From contig NW_002060944.1 of the NCBI RefSeq assembly GCF_000150275.1, forward strand, positions 4,599,080 to 4,663,079: a stretch of 64,000 nucleotides of DNA, read 5' to 3'. This DNA is from Trichoplax adhaerens (Eukaryota; Placozoa; Uniplacotomia; Trichoplacea; Trichoplacidae). The translations under genes were made by a program, and so were the position numbers. The notes under the pieces are model-generated. The model was not told the DNA's origin. It did no database searches and was given only the letters and a program-made list of their open reading frames with translations. This document shows positions 1 to 13,561 of the stretch, one piece after another (the first letter of the stretch is position 1; each line of letters starts with the position of its first letter).

Positions 1-76
1 ATCGATTGGGATTTCTAGTCAAGACTATAGACTGCGGAGGCTTGACACAACGCTTGATAGCCAGGCGGCAACTTAC

Positions 77-128
77 TCCATGCAGCAACGCCTTCATCGT
101 TTGCATCATCCTTTTGCTGTATTTTCAT
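77..128 (-). CDS. Possible first coding exon of a gene running off the left edge
   Basis: On the minus strand an ATG at 128-126 opens a short frame (MKIQQKDDANDEGVAAW) that runs into a strong donor, gtaagt, at 76-71. The same frame upstream of this ATG holds a stop, so this would be the start codon. The rest of the gene would lie beyond the window, head to head with the DUF2358 gene. I do not recognise the peptide. One 52-base exon is weak evidence, and it could be chance. Confidence 0.2.
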
Positions 129-404
129 TGGTTGTAGCTTTTGACCTCGTCATTGAAGACATCAGTAAGAGATAGTGGTTCGATACATGTGTTAGCGTGA
201 TATATTATTGTATAGAAAAGGATAGGAAATAGCGGCTATATAAGAGCTTACGATAATCTCTTCCAACATGGATTGACAGTAGCCATTGCATGCACCAAAG
301 GTACAGCAAATGCCTTCCAATTGAGAAGATTTAAATAATTTTGATCTCATCTACTCGATTCATCTATTGTTAATTATCCTATCCAATATTCTAACTGAGT
401 TTTG

Positions 405-2728
405 ATGGCATTACTATCGGTTGGAACGAGTAGTCGTAGCTGCCATTATCCTCTACGACGTGTCGCCTACTCGGCATCATGCCAATTTCATCATCATTAC
501 TATGATGAGAATTCTTCAACATGGCAACCAAATCATCATTTCCGTGACTTTTATTACCCTACGAATACTGGACTGTCTAGGTTGCAATCCAAGATAAATC
601 ATCAACGACAGATAACTACTTGGCAATCGCCTCTTGTTGCCAATCATAAGGTAATCCATCCGTTCATGATTTTGTCTCATTTTTTTCGATAGCACTGTAT
701 AGCAACGTTAAACGGTAGTGGTGTATATTGCATTGATCGGATCCGATAGGATGATGGCGTTATTAGTCGCTATCATTCTAATAGCAACTTTGCGCAAGTA
801 ATTAGAATGAATGAATGAAAATCGATCGAGTCATGATAGCCATGTTTATATGCAATAATTTTGATGCTACAAGATAGAAAGACGATCAATAAGTTTCGTC
901 TGGCCAGTCTAATAATCTCTCGTACTCGAATAGTAGCAGATTGTTTCCGTTTTGGTTTGCATAGGCAATGAGGCCAGTAAACCATTGTACTAGATACAGT
1001 AGGTCTTGATGAAGGTCAAATAGGCTTTTAATAATCGTCTGTCATTTTTGCCATTGGATTGTCAGGAATCATTCATGTTAGCTTGCCCCCCACCTGGTAA
1101 TGATATGAGCGCTTATCGTAAAAACTCGTCCTCGCTGATGGCATATCCAACATCCAACAAAGCATCATGGAACCATGGCATCGTCAATACGCGTCGATCA
1201 AAAAACTCCAGCAATTCGACTCTCTTAACCGACAGTGATAAAATGAAATCTGGTGTCAAGCTACCTGTAATAAAAGACAAATTAGCTGGTCGTGTAATAA
1301 ATGATTGCAATCATTTACATTGTGAGTTAGGATTAAATAATTGGATTTCAAAGGGATATCATCGAAATAAACTACCCCAATCGAAGGATCCATCATATGT
1401 ATATCATGGCTCTCCTATGCTACAAGTCAACAATATTGAACAGGTAATGATGAATCATTCTGTTCCAGCTTGGACGCTTTCAATATCTGATAATCATCAG
1501 TGCTGTAAAGAGCAATCAATAGTAAATAGTAAAAGTGAAAAGAAACTTAAAGACGATACTAAGACACTTCCATCAACAGCTCAGTTGGAAGTAATCAGAG
1601 AGAGACTTTCATTTGAGGTAATAGAACGTAGTAGCATTTAGCTAGTAATATGTAATTGGCTTTAAAATTATTTCCATTTTCTAATAATTCAATATCAAAA
1701 TTAAACAACATGTGGATAAATGGTTTCCAATCTCTTCTTTTATGGTCTATCTAGCTTCCAGACTTTTTTACTGCAAAGCAGAGTTATAGTATTTACAGTG
1801 ATAATATTGTCTTCGAAAACAAACTATTAAATATTAAAGTCAGGTTAGTACTGATGAATTATGGACGGTCTTGCTTTGCTAGAGAGAGCAGAATGATCCT
1901 TTGTTGCATTATTATTTGCAGTGTTTACTTTTTTTAATACTGATGTTGTAATAGCATTGTGGGTATCATAGAAACAGGTTATGTACATGTTCTGAATGGA
2001 TGTTCTGTAGGGGTTTAACATCATACAAAATGATGGTCGCTACGATGAAAGGAATGTGCAGAGCTTACTGCTGTAATTTAGTTTTTGATGTACTCAAAAT
2101 TACCAAGCATCACGACGATGGAACTATTCGTATTAGATGGAGAGTAACTGGACTTCCACGACATCAAGTTGCATTACTAATTTGGCCATTTATTCAATCG
2201 CCCAAATGCAGGTATATTTCAAATATTGTAGTATTGCCATGATGAGGTGTGCATACCTGTTGACTAGTTTAATTTACCGATATCCAGTAATATTCCAGCA
2301 CAAAGTGTTATTGTAGTTATGCATATGTTAATGTTACTTTAGTTGTATAACAGGTAAACAGTGCTACTATATGCACATCACTGCAAATGAATGCCATTGT
2401 GTTATAATTTATCTTTTGTCGTGGATATTAAATTTTTAGATATTTTGAATGCTTTTCGGTCTTACGGGTTGGAATTAATGGTGTAATTAATCACCATCGC
2501 CTAGACAAGGTAAATACTGTATAAACTTGTATGGTACAGTCTTTTTACAGTACAAAATATTTTTACATATTTTCAAACGCGAAATTTTTTCGAGAACTCT
2601 TTGAGTTGTAGCTCAGTGTAATTAACTCTCATAGAGTAGACAATAAAATAATGTGTTTAACTTATGGTTAGGTTACGCCTTCTGATTATCCTGAGACTAC
2701 TCAGCGAAATCTATGGCTACCGGTCTAG
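405..2728 (+). CDS. C6orf136-like DUF2358 protein, likely mitochondrial
   Basis: Six exons join in phase: 405-650, 1024-1617, 1755-1843, 2011-2211, 2440-2509 and 2672-2728, giving 418 residues. The ATG at 405 is preferred because it follows an in-frame TTG directly and opens an Arg/Ser-rich, acid-free segment (MALLSVGTSSRSCHYPLRR) that looks like a mitochondrial presequence. Residues from about 83 to 280 are low-complexity and unlike anything I know. The C-terminal 140 residues match the DUF2358 domain of human C6orf136: LPDFF..SYSIYSDNIVFEN, then CNLVFDVLKITKHHDDGTI, RWRVTGLPRH and the ending INHHRLDK. The molecular function of the family is not known to me; a mitochondrial location is inferred. 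The assignment rests on this conserved block and on correct phase at all five junctions. Confidence 0.85.
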
Positions 2729-3825
2729 ATATCTGGATCAGATCCTATTCGTGACAAAAAACGCAAATGATTTTACAATATTAATGTCAGTTAATGATAG
2801 GAGTCATATCTAAATTCTTATTTCTATTTAAAAGTAATTTATGAAAGGTACTATAAAGATATACTTTTATTCGTAACTGATGCGTACTTTTCCTTGAGCT
2901 GTATTGTCTTTACAATCTCTGTTAATATTTTTCACAAATCTTTTCTATGTATCCAATATTTTAAACTACAACTTGATGCAAATATATCACTACATTGTTT
3001 GTGGTACGGATCTTGATAAGTAGCCTACTATTTATATAACCTATTTCAAATTGGTATTACAAGATTTGTAACCATCATGATAAAATTGTCTTCAAAGCAG
3101 AATATTCACTAATACACTGTTTGAAAATTCTTGATCTAACACCGTTAGCATCGAGTGTAAATAACTATATATGGTGTATATTATTCTCAAAAACTTTGAT
3201 AAAGTAGGAAACACATTTAATGTCAAAGGGACGATCACTTGTTTTCTGCATCAAAGTTTATTTTGCTCGCCTTTGGCGAGTGATATAGTGATAATAAATG
3301 TTCAGTATCAAGTTAACGAGAACTATTTCATGCATGTACAGTGTATAACACAGATGAATATTCTGTAGTTGCTGCTTTAAAACAGTTTAGGACTTTAGTT
3401 GACGAAGTTTGTTGATATCACTTGCTTAATAAATTCTGTCAGATGTGATAAATGATACAGATGCAAGAGATATCGATTATTTAAATCACTAACAATGATT
3501 AACCTTCATAAAACCATTGAATCGATGTAGCAAGTATACTATTGTAGTGGAATCTCTAGAATACGTATCAAGTGTCTATCTGGGAAGCGAGACTGAATGG
3601 CTACATGGCCTTTGGCTTGATCTATTACAGTGGAAAATTTCAGACATGTTTAATTTATTTTTATTTAAAATATTAGGAAAAATACAAAACAAGAGTGTTA
3701 CAAGCGCTTTAGACCAGTATATCTGATATCATTAGCAAATAACTTGATAAAATGGGATATTGATGATTTCCAAGTAAAAAAGGAAACTGTATACTTAATT
3801 GCTTCTTAAGACAGTATCCTAGTAA
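2729..3825. other. Intergenic, nothing recognised
   Basis: This 1.1 kb AT-rich stretch lies between the stop codons of the DUF2358 gene and the phosphatase gene, so it holds the 3' ends of two convergent genes. The open frames in it are short, have no splice partners and resemble no family. I see no repeat of note. Confidence 0.5.
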
Positions 3826-5908
3826 CTACTTTGATTCATCAATTTTATTCCGATGAATTTGAAAGGAAGGTGTAATCCAAGCTCCGCAAGAACACTGTGA
3901 ACCTATTTGATGTTACAAACAGTTTTTATTACCACTATTAGTCTTATCGACTTCAGCATAGGAATAAGCACAACGATAAATTAGCCTACCTGCCCAGTTG
4001 AATGAACCAATACGATTATTACATTTAGGGCATGAGAGCTAGGTCGATAATATTCAAAAATTATGTTATTATAGTAATAAATTATGGATATTGTGACAAT
4101 ATTTCTGTGAAAGAGAGCTATGAAGATCCTGCACTGAGAGTTCTTACTGATACACTATATAAATCATACTTTTCCTTCCACATTTCCAACAATAACTGAT
4201 TCCATCCATGGCAATGGTTGTATGAAATAGGAACTACATACTGAGACATCATGTTGTTGATTATTATTATTTTTTGCATTGCGTTTTCTCCACTTGAATG
4301 CCCCTTGTCCAGTGCCAATTGAATGTGTTAGAATATTATTTTCTGAGTATAGTAATGACCTATTTTGATTAAGTAATAAACATGGATGCCGCTGTAGAAT
4401 CGATACTTTTCTCTATCTGTGATAGATTTCATATCCTTATTCATTTACCTCAATCGATTCTTACCTGCATTTTCTACATTTATATACAATTTTTCCATTT
4501 AGTAGGCCATGATGAGAGCTACGAATGAATGATTTAACTTTACTAACATCGCCAAGTACTACGTTATGAATGAAAATGTTTGCAGTATGAGTACCTTGAA
4601 TATGATTAGTGTGACTATTGTTACTGCTATAACGGATCTAGAGTAACTAATTATTTGGTTATGATTTGCTACATATGCATAATAAATGAATCGTATGAGA
4701 TAATACCATGCTAACCTGTATACATTCTTGCTGTGTTTTGCAATTGATAATTTCTATATTCAGCATCGGATGGTTTAATTTTGCAATTTAATTTTTCGTA
4801 TAATTGTAACTGTTGAACAAATCCTACATTGGGACTATTGAATTAATCCAAAGTATTTAGGTCAAGCATAAGGGTAAGATTCTCTTTATGTTATTGAAAC
4901 TATACTTTGCAAATTCCATTTCAACTCGTGACTATCAATTGGTCACCGTCAATGATCAGGCTATTAGTATTGAGACTTAAACAGAAAATTGCTAGACTAA
5001 GCTTGACATGTGTTAAGCAGCGAGTCCCTGAATTAACTTTAAGTTGCCTTTAATTAATTCTTACCACATGTTTGCATTAATCGATTTAAGAGCATTATAA
5101 GCTTCGGTATATGGCTTTTCTTCCATCTTCATAAGATACGCAATCAGGACAAAAGCACTTCTGGATAGCCCAGCTGTACTAAAATATAAGGATAAAAGCA
5201 TTGGATTGCTGGTCTACACATATTGAGATGTAATAAATATCTGTAAGTGTTACAGACGAGCTACTTTGCGTGTTTATAGACTGTAGAGATGACTGGGTAC
5301 AATATTCATTGCCAACAGGATTGGATCATGTTTGCGGCAAATGCTAGTTGGAGCAGTATGCTCAAACGTTCATGATTTTTGTTGACATTGACATTGCTCT
5401 AGCGTGCACTCCTAGTTCTAATGGTAATGAAGTTATAATACATGAAATTGACGATACTATGTCGTACAAAGTAACTATCTAGATGTTGATTGCGCTGTGC
5501 TGATGATTGCTTCTCGATTCATGAATTATAATCATGACGATACAGTACTGTAAATTAATGATTATTAACAAATCAGCTTTTTGCAAAAGTACTTTTGCGA
5601 TAGCATGATTTGGCATCATCGAAATAAGGTAGAGCAATTCTATGTAGTATTTACCAATGGACGAGAACTTTGCCTTGATCCATGCCTACGTTTATAAACT
5701 GGATACAGTCTTCGATTTGATCGAGTAAGTCGGTAAATGGAGTATCTAAAGCTTGGACAAATTTAACATGCAATGATAAATTATCGAGCTCTTTGACTGG
5801 TTGTGCATCGATTGTTAAGACATGAGAGATTCCGCGTGGATTTTCCTTAGCAAGTCCTATCGAATCATCGATATTGCCCCAAAGTAAGTTGCCATGCACT
5901 AGAAACAT
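3826..5908 (-). CDS. DUSP12: Dual-specificity phosphatase, DUSP12 type
   Basis: Seven exons join in phase (5908-5655, 5178-5065, 4834-4716, 4558-4465, 4359-4170, 4038-3990, 3902-3826) to give 298 residues, close to the usual DUSP12 length. The N-terminal half is the phosphatase domain, with a general-acid region (ALDTPFTDLL) and the signature VLVHC-TAGLSRS. That signature keeps the CX5R cysteine and arginine and is split by an intron inside the Cys codon. The C-terminal half is the DUSP12 cysteine-rich zinc-binding module: YKCRKC, VCSSYF, LSCPKC, GSFNWAG and CSCGAWITPSFQIH. DUSP12 is an atypical phosphatase linked in other species to ribosome biogenesis and the cell cycle. The conserved catalytic residues suggest an active enzyme. 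The gene converges on the DUF2358 gene. Confidence 0.93.
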
Positions 5909-6009
5909 TTCGATTGCTAGTCATGGATGAATTATATCAGCAGATCTCTACTTTAACTTTGGTCACTGTAGATTTTGGAGAGTGTGGAAAGAGATTCTAG
6001 TCGGTGATA

Positions 6010-7330
6010 TTATTATAATACAGTATAGGTAGTAAGGATTGCAATGGATAGATGGATAGAAGGTACTCGAATCTACACAGTACATGACATCAAGAAAGCG
6101 AACCTCTCATTAATCGGATGAGAGATGGCGATTGCAAAGATACAACTTTGATTTCTATCCGTATAGGATCAGAAAATGCAATATCGTTCAGGAGCGATCT
6201 TGCTTGCAATACATCAATATCGCAGTAATTTCCGAGTCTTCTATCCTTCTAATCGCCACCTAAAACAAACACTACATAAGATATCAAGACGAAGACTAAG
6301 ATTGAGTTGCTATGATTTCATTCCCAATTTATCGTGGAAGACGAGTGCATATGTTACGGTCAATCCCGGCATTATAACACATATAGACGAAAATTAGAAT
6401 TATTCCTTAGGGCAGATATTGCCAATGTTTACCTACGAAGTAGCCTTGAAGCTAAACTGTACATTCTACTGTACGGTATATAATGAGTAAGATTTTGTGT
6501 ACCATTTTTAGTTGCAATAGCAAGTAAGGATTGTAATGGATAGAAGGTACTCGAATCTGTACAGTACATGCTATCAAGAAAAAGGAATCCCTAATTAATT
6601 CCATCAGAATTGGCGATTGCCAAGATACAACTTTGATTTCTATCCATCTACAATCCGAAAAATGCAATATCGTTCAGGAGCGATTTTGCTTGCAAAGGCT
6701 TCAATATCGCAGTGATTTCATTGGCTTCTATCCTTCTAATCACCACCTAAAATACTACATAATATATCAGGATGAAGACTAAGATCGGATTGCTATGATT
6801 TCATTCCCAATTTATCGTAGAAGACGAGTGCATATGTTACGGTCAATCCCGGCATTATAACACATATAGACGAAAATTAGAATTATTCCTTAGGGCAGAT
6901 ATTGCCAATGTTTACCTACGAAGTAGCCTTGAAGCTAAACTGTACATTCTACTGTACGGTATATAATGAGTAAGATTTTGTGTACCATTTTTAGTTGCAA
7001 TAGCAAGTAAGGATTGTAATGGATAGAAGGTACTCGAATCTGTACAGTACATGCTATCAAGAAAAGGAATCCCTAATTAATTCCATCGGAATTGGCGATT
7101 GCCAAGATACAACTTTGATTTCTATCCATCTACAATCCGAAAAATGCAATATCGTTCAGGAGCGATTTTGCTTGCAAAGGCTTCAATATCGCAGTGATTT
7201 CATTGGCTTCTATCCTTCTAATCACCACCTAAAATACTACATAATATATCAGGACGAAGACTAAGATCGGATTGCTATGATTTCATTTCCCAATTTATCG
7301 TAGAAGACGAGTAGAGATAGACGAAAATCA
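6010..7330. repeat. Tandem repeat, about 483-bp unit, nearly three copies
   Basis: Near-identical blocks follow each other. The landmark caatcccggcattataacac occurs at 6361 and 6844. The landmark taaggattgtaatggatag occurs near 6528 and 7010, with a diverged copy (taaggattgcaatggatag) near 6034. Copies two and three differ by only a few bases, so their duplication is recent; copy one is more diverged and the last is incomplete at its 3' end. Open frames of about 70-80 codons inside the units have many stops around them and no family match, so I do not call them genes. The array lies upstream of VPS52 and of the divergent DUSP12. Confidence 0.85.
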
Positions 7331-7675
7331 GAATTGATTTCTTTAGGGCAGATATTGGCGGAGTTGATGAACAAAGTTGAATAGGCTTGGGGGTAAACTG
7401 TATAGGATTCTAGTCCTGTAGAGTACAGTAGATAGTGAGTAATGATTTTTGTGGAACATTTTCAATTGCAATAGAAATTATACCACGATTGTAATGGAAA
7501 GAAAACACTGGAATGGCTATAGTGTAATACTATACGCGTTTACATGAATGATACAGTATACTATGATAGTAGATCAACTCCATCGGCGTGCTATGCCATA
7601 CTACACTCTAGTCATCGCACTACACTTTTAGACAGTATACTAAAATTGGACTAGAGAAGAAAAGAATATCCTCGG

Positions 7676-10600
7676 ATGGTAGCCGGACGGATCACTAAGG
7701 CTTTGAAAAACTGGAGCAATATGGCTGATGTAGAAGGAGCTGTGGAAAAAGAAGATACACCAAGGCAGACACTTGAAAATGGAGAGGAAGAGGTAAGCGA
7801 TATCGTTAAAGTAGAACATAGAGTACGATTCAATAAGCAGTTGCAAGTTGATGTTTAAAACATGATGATTGAAAACATCACTTTTATCGACTTGTATTGG
7901 CGTTGGATAGCCTCAGATCAATTTAGAACTTGGCCAGTTGGATTTAACCTCGCAAGACGATTACTTTTTAGATGAAGTGGATGGTAAGTGTATAGGGTAT
8001 ATTTTATACGGTAGATGACAGGAAATGGATCTTGACAGGAATGGATCTTGTTTTTGATGGAGATATCCATTAGAGAATTAGATCATCTTGATGACTGTAC
8101 TGTTACTTTGATGATCGTGAAAACAATACTTTTGCATCGAATCCACAACGTTATTGATATATTGATGTCAGTATATCTTCTGATTGATAGTGCATATTCA
8201 AGAAAATCTAGAAGATGAATTAGTCCAAGAAGCACTTAAAACGGTATAATCACTATCGGTAGAGGCTTGACTCAGCTTTGATATCATCAGTTGAATTCTT
8301 TCCTTTGGACTATTTTATGTAGGGTGTCGATTTACGACAGTACTCACGACAGATACAGCGTGAGCTTTGCGTTGTGGAGAATTCATCTATACAAGATTGT
8401 ATCCCCTCCTCGTACTTTGTACAACATTTAACGTACTATTGCTACATTCATTCAAGTAAACAATCAAACTTATTAGAAGTGATATAGCAATGCTCTTTAA
8501 CTAAGACTTAATATACAAAGATATCAAAGAAAGCGAAAATATTGCCAGTTTACATTATCAGATTGCTTCTTGTGACTCTCTCCTAGAGGTAATGTTCATA
8601 ATGATCAGTCTACTGCTAAATACTGTTATAAATCTTAAACTATTGTTTCAATGCCTAGTGTAAGTCTTAGCTTAACAGTCATATTTAGCCTCTCGATGTT
8701 GTAATCAAGACTTTTTTCGCTCCGATAGGTATTTATTTTCTCCTACATTAGATTATCCTTAGAATTATAATTGTACATATTGTCTAAGTTAGCTATAGGA
8801 CTCGAGAGAGTAGAGATACCATTGCTTTTTTCCATGATGCTCTTAAAATGATTCACCAATATTACGTTCTAAAGATAATACCAATGTTTTGATCAACATG
8901 AATTGAACTCGTAGTCAATCAGATGTACTTGTGCATACAATTATTACTGTAGATTGTACGGATAAATCTATTTATGTCTCAAAATAAGGAATCAATTTGT
9001 ATTTTTCGCAGCTTATGATACTAATAACTCATTTTCTTTCTTCTATTCCAGCGAATGGAACAGATGCTAAGTAGCTTTCAGGTCATTATTTATACTTACA
9101 CTGGAGACGTATTAATGATATGTTTAATTTCTAAGACTTGGATTTATTGCTTGCTAACGATAACAGACTGACTTGCGTAGCATTAGTACAGAAATTCAGA
9201 CCTTACAAGAGCAATCTATGTCTATGAATATTAAATTAAAGAATCGACAGGTAACTCAATTTGTACAATCTATGCTGTACGAAGATGATAAAGTTATTTA
9301 TTGATGTAGTTATCTATAATGAAATCCAATTAATACTAACAATTCTTCAATGTCATCAGTCGGTTAGGAGTGAACTTAGCCAGTTCGTTGATGAAATGGT
9401 TGTTAGCGATTATCTTATAAAGTCAGTATATAGAATCATTTATTTATTCTGTATTTGCTTTTATTGATCTACTGTATACTGCAAAATTAACTGCAACCTT
9501 GCTTTATCTATTAGACATATTTGTGAGACTTCTGTAGTCGAACGTGCTTTTATCGAAAGTTTACACGAACTAGCACATAAAATTAATTTCTTAAAGGAGC
9601 AAATGTTTCGTGATACATTGGCTTGCGAAGATGTTAAGGATGTCATCGAAAAACTGAGAGTGAAGGTTATATTTCAGCGACATTGTCGCCTATTATCACC
9701 TTTATGCAATCCATTAAATTATTCCCCTACATTAATTTTTAGGCCGTAAGTAAATGTCGTGATTATTTGCTCGGCAAAATTTATCAGTTCCGTAAGCCTA
9801 TGGCAAACTATCAAGTTCCACAGGATACGCTATTACGTTATAGGTAAGACTTTTCCTTCAGAAGAGGTCATTGACGCTACTCATTTATTCAGTAATTAAC
9901 ACTCTGCTATTTACTTCCTTGTAGATATTTTAATGAATTTCTTATGTCGAATCATCGTCAAGTTGCCACAGAAGTGCGGGATGTTTACCTGGAAACTATG
10001 AGCAAAATCTATTATTGCTATTTCCGTGGATATATTACAAAATTGTTAAAATTGCCGGTAAGTTATGAATAGTAATTGTAATACTAATAGTAGTATTGAG
10101 CCAAAACGAAGCTTGCATCTTTTGAATGTGTATTTACAGATAGAAACTATCGCTGAAAAGGAAGATTTAATAGGAACAGAAGATTCTACTAGACGAGATA
10201 TCTTTCTAATGTGCTTTATGCACTCTTTCTAATTTTTTACTTCATTGTAGCACAATTCAATCAATAAGTTAATAAGATAGTCCTTGACAATGAAGTAACC
10301 CTGTTTTCAGTTAAAACGGTCGTAAAAAATCGATCAGCTATATTTTGTTTAGGACACCGAATATGCGTCTTGACAACTGAACTGAATGATCCAATCATTG
10401 TACCTCATACTGCTGGTAAAGGAGATAAAAAGGTTTGTCATTTTAACATTTCTCTAGGATCTAGATTATGTTTCCAAATTAAATTACTGACATTGCAAAC
10501 TATCTATCTATTAATAGCATTCCTTAGAAAATATATTTAGAAGTGTTCAATTCGCTTTGGCGGATAACTGTTGCCGTGAATACCAATTTGTAGTTGATTT

Positions 10601-12337
10601 CTTTAATGCAAGTGGCTCACGCGCACAAGATTTATTTACCAGCATATTAGGAAAAACACTTCACTTATATTTGGTAACTTTATTGCAATTTAAATTACAG
10701 TATAGTTACGTAAAGATTTTTATATGGGCTGTAATTGAAGACTAACCAAATATCTTGATGTATAGAAATATACTGATATGTACTTAGAAGGATGTTATGA
10801 TGGAATTGGTGTATTATTGTGCTTGCATCTTGCATATCGCTACCAAGAAATGATGGAGAAGAAGAATATTCCATGCCTTGAAAAGTAAAGTTATCACTAT
10901 TATTATTCCTTGGAAACAATTGACAGTATCGCTTATCCATTATCAAATTTTTAAGATGTAATTCATGTTATATACTTACCATTTTGAAGGTACTGGAACT
11001 CTTTGCTTGCCAATATTTGGCCTAAATTTGCACATATTATGGAGCTTAATATACAAAGTATTAGGGATATTGACCCACAGAAAGTCAACAATATCGATAT
11101 TAGGCCTCATTACGTAAGTATATATACAAATTTTGCAAGATTCCACACGACTAGATGTTGTAATTTATTCATTCAAGTGCTGCCGATATAAACAGATAGA
11201 TTTTCTGTTAGGTTGCCCGCCGATATACTGACTTTTGTCAAGCTATATTAACAATTAATGAATTTCATGCAGATGAAAAGGTATTACGCTAATACTTTTA
11301 ATCATCATTATTCACGTTTGATTTACCCCTTGTTATTTTCATCTTTTTTATTTGAACGTAAATAAACTTTATCCTCAATTTTTTTTTCACATAGGCTATG
11401 AAATTGATGGGGCAATTGCAAATGGAAGTAGAAAACTTCATTTTGAGAATGGCTGCAGAATTTCAGCATCGAAAGGAACAGTTAATATTTTTAATAAACA
11501 ACTACGATCATATGATGACAGTAAATCTAGTAAGAATGGCCATTGAATTATTACTACCTATGTTATTGCAGTTTTTGATAGTCGTTGATATTGCCGTAGT
11601 TAAACACTAATTTCATTTTGTATTAGGATCGGGTAAATGACGATGGATCACATCATGAAAGTTTCCAACAAACTCTAAATGCACGTATTCAAGAATTTGT
11701 TGAGGAGGTACTGCATTTCGGTAATGTCGTTGTTTATTAATTTAATTTTGATCACTAAAAGGTTTGTATATATATTTTTTATTTAGATTCTACAACCTAA
11801 CTTTGGAGGTATGATTAATTTTGTTAAGGAAACTGAAAATGCTATTGAACATGGTAATAAAGTCCATGTTGATGAACGTAAGTAAGAGTATTTTATCATC
11901 GACTCTAGACAGTTTGTTCATTTATATGAGCCGTACCAACACTCAATATTGTGTATACACAGGTCGTATAAAAACTTTAATCCAATCATTCAATGCCGAA
12001 TGGAAGAAAGCCATAGATAATATAGATCACGATGTTATGCAATCATTTACTAACTTTAAGAATGGAACATCAATCTTACAGGTAATATTTTGCATCCAAT
12101 CAATTTACTTGAGACTATGATTGGTATACTCATAGTGATATTTGTATAAATATAACTTACATTGGTCTCTTATTGATTGTTATTTTATAGGCCGTTTTAA
12201 CACAATTAATTCAATATTACCATCGTTTTCAAAAGATCCTTAATCAGTCTCCGTTTAAAAATTTAACCTGTCGCAATGAAATTATTAATATACATAATGT
12301 AATGGTTGAAATTAAGAAACATAAGACATCTCTCTAA
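7676..12337 (+). CDS. VPS52: VPS52, GARP/EARP complex subunit
   Basis: A multi-exon gene whose joined translation follows animal VPS52 from end to end. Landmarks in order: LGQLDLTSQDDYFLDEVD (7917), VHIQENLEDELVQEALKT (8191), GVDLRQYSRQIQREL (8323), SENIASLH (8521), RKPMANYQVPQDTLLRYR (9750-9850), SKIYYCYFRGY, VPHTAGKGDKK, NCCREYQFVVDFFNASG (10565), WPKFAHIMELNIQSIRDIDP (11020), GQLQMEVENFILRMAAEF (11410), NAEWKKAIDNIDHDVMQSF (11990) and a C-terminus ending EIKKHKTSL. VPS52 is a coiled-coil core subunit that tethers endosome-derived vesicles at the trans-Golgi network. The start is either the ATG at 7676 or the in-frame one at 7721. About a dozen and a half short introns interrupt it; the one at 8399-8520 may be of the minor class. 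Confidence 0.95.
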
Positions 12338-13453
12338 AGAGATATTCTATTTAAGATATTATTGTAAAATGCAAGCCTTTATGATACAATACCGTGTAGC
12401 TAATAGCCAGTAACTCAACTCATACTTTTTGCACACACATACGCATATATATATATATACAGTATATATAGGGTACTATTGTACGGCGACGATGTCAGTA
12501 TCAAGTAATATATCTACGTATATTCTAGAAATTGTACTGTATATCTCTGATGAACTTAAAAGTAATAAGTTGCAATTTTTAAGATCCTTGAATGCGTTAG
12601 CCAAGTATTTGGATATTTTTAGTAGATTTAAAAATTTTTTGAATTGATGTAAAAGCATTACTTGATTTATGGTACTCATGAGTACCGTACCCAAGCTTAC
12701 GCATAACTAGATATACCGTACTCCTATAATAAATTAAAATATTTTGAAGTTAGCCTAACTTTCAAAGTCGCTTTTGCTATATTGTATTATCTTTTTAGTT
12801 ATTGGAGTGTAAGTACTCCTGGTTTACAAGACATCGCGTTACAGCATCAGCAATCGATTGTCAATTGTACTGTACGTATTATTTTCACTCATTCATTCTA
12901 TAATTATAAATTTTATTATTATGGCTTGGCATGAGAGTATTTTTCATCTTTGGGAAGATCCAATCAGCAAATAGTCCTATGCATAAAGTCTACTACATCT
13001 TATTCTTATTACTTATAATTATAGATGATCACCTAGTAGAATCTTGCTACTAGGCTGTAAAACCTTTCCGTAGTTGTAGGTTACTGCCAGAGGTCCAATC
13101 TCTAATTTACTATCAGTAGTATTACTAGTATAGTTGCAGTGATCCCTGCTCAAGTATAGTAGCTAGAACTTCTATCATCCAGTTTCGCGAAAATTAGGCT
13201 ATTCTGCAGGTGTACAGTACCTATTTTCATCTGCTGTATTAGCAGGTGTAATCAGTACAGTAAATGGCGAAGGACCTAAAGACTAATTCATTTCAATTAC
13301 CTTGCAACAAACAGATCAACTAGGACTTTGCTACCATTCCACATTGCGGATATAACCTTTCGATAGTCTACTGACTATAAATGGATTCAATTCCATTGCA
13401 GATGTGGCTTATTTTTAAATTTTTATACCAAGCCAAATTAGGAAAAGTAGTAG

Positions 13454-13495
13454 CATGGACTTCTAGAACTATACCCCTACTTCTAGAAGTCCATG
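13454..13495. repeat. Perfect 15-bp inverted repeat (hairpin)
   Basis: The arm catggacttctagaa at 13454-13468 is followed, after a 12-base loop, by its exact reverse complement at 13481-13495. It could form a DNA cruciform or RNA hairpin. It sits among other copies of a CATGGACTAC/GTAGTCCATG motif and may be the remnant of a small terminal-inverted-repeat element. Confidence 0.8.
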
Positions 13496-13561
13496 GTAGT
13501 AGGATCTAAAGAACAATTTACGCGACATATTTGTAACAGTAAAGGTTAAAGCTTGCGGAAT

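Noticed and set aside
6176-7264. Related plus-strand frames of about 73-81 codons
   Set aside because: They sit in the 483-bp repeat, break at stops in other copies and have no splice context or family match.
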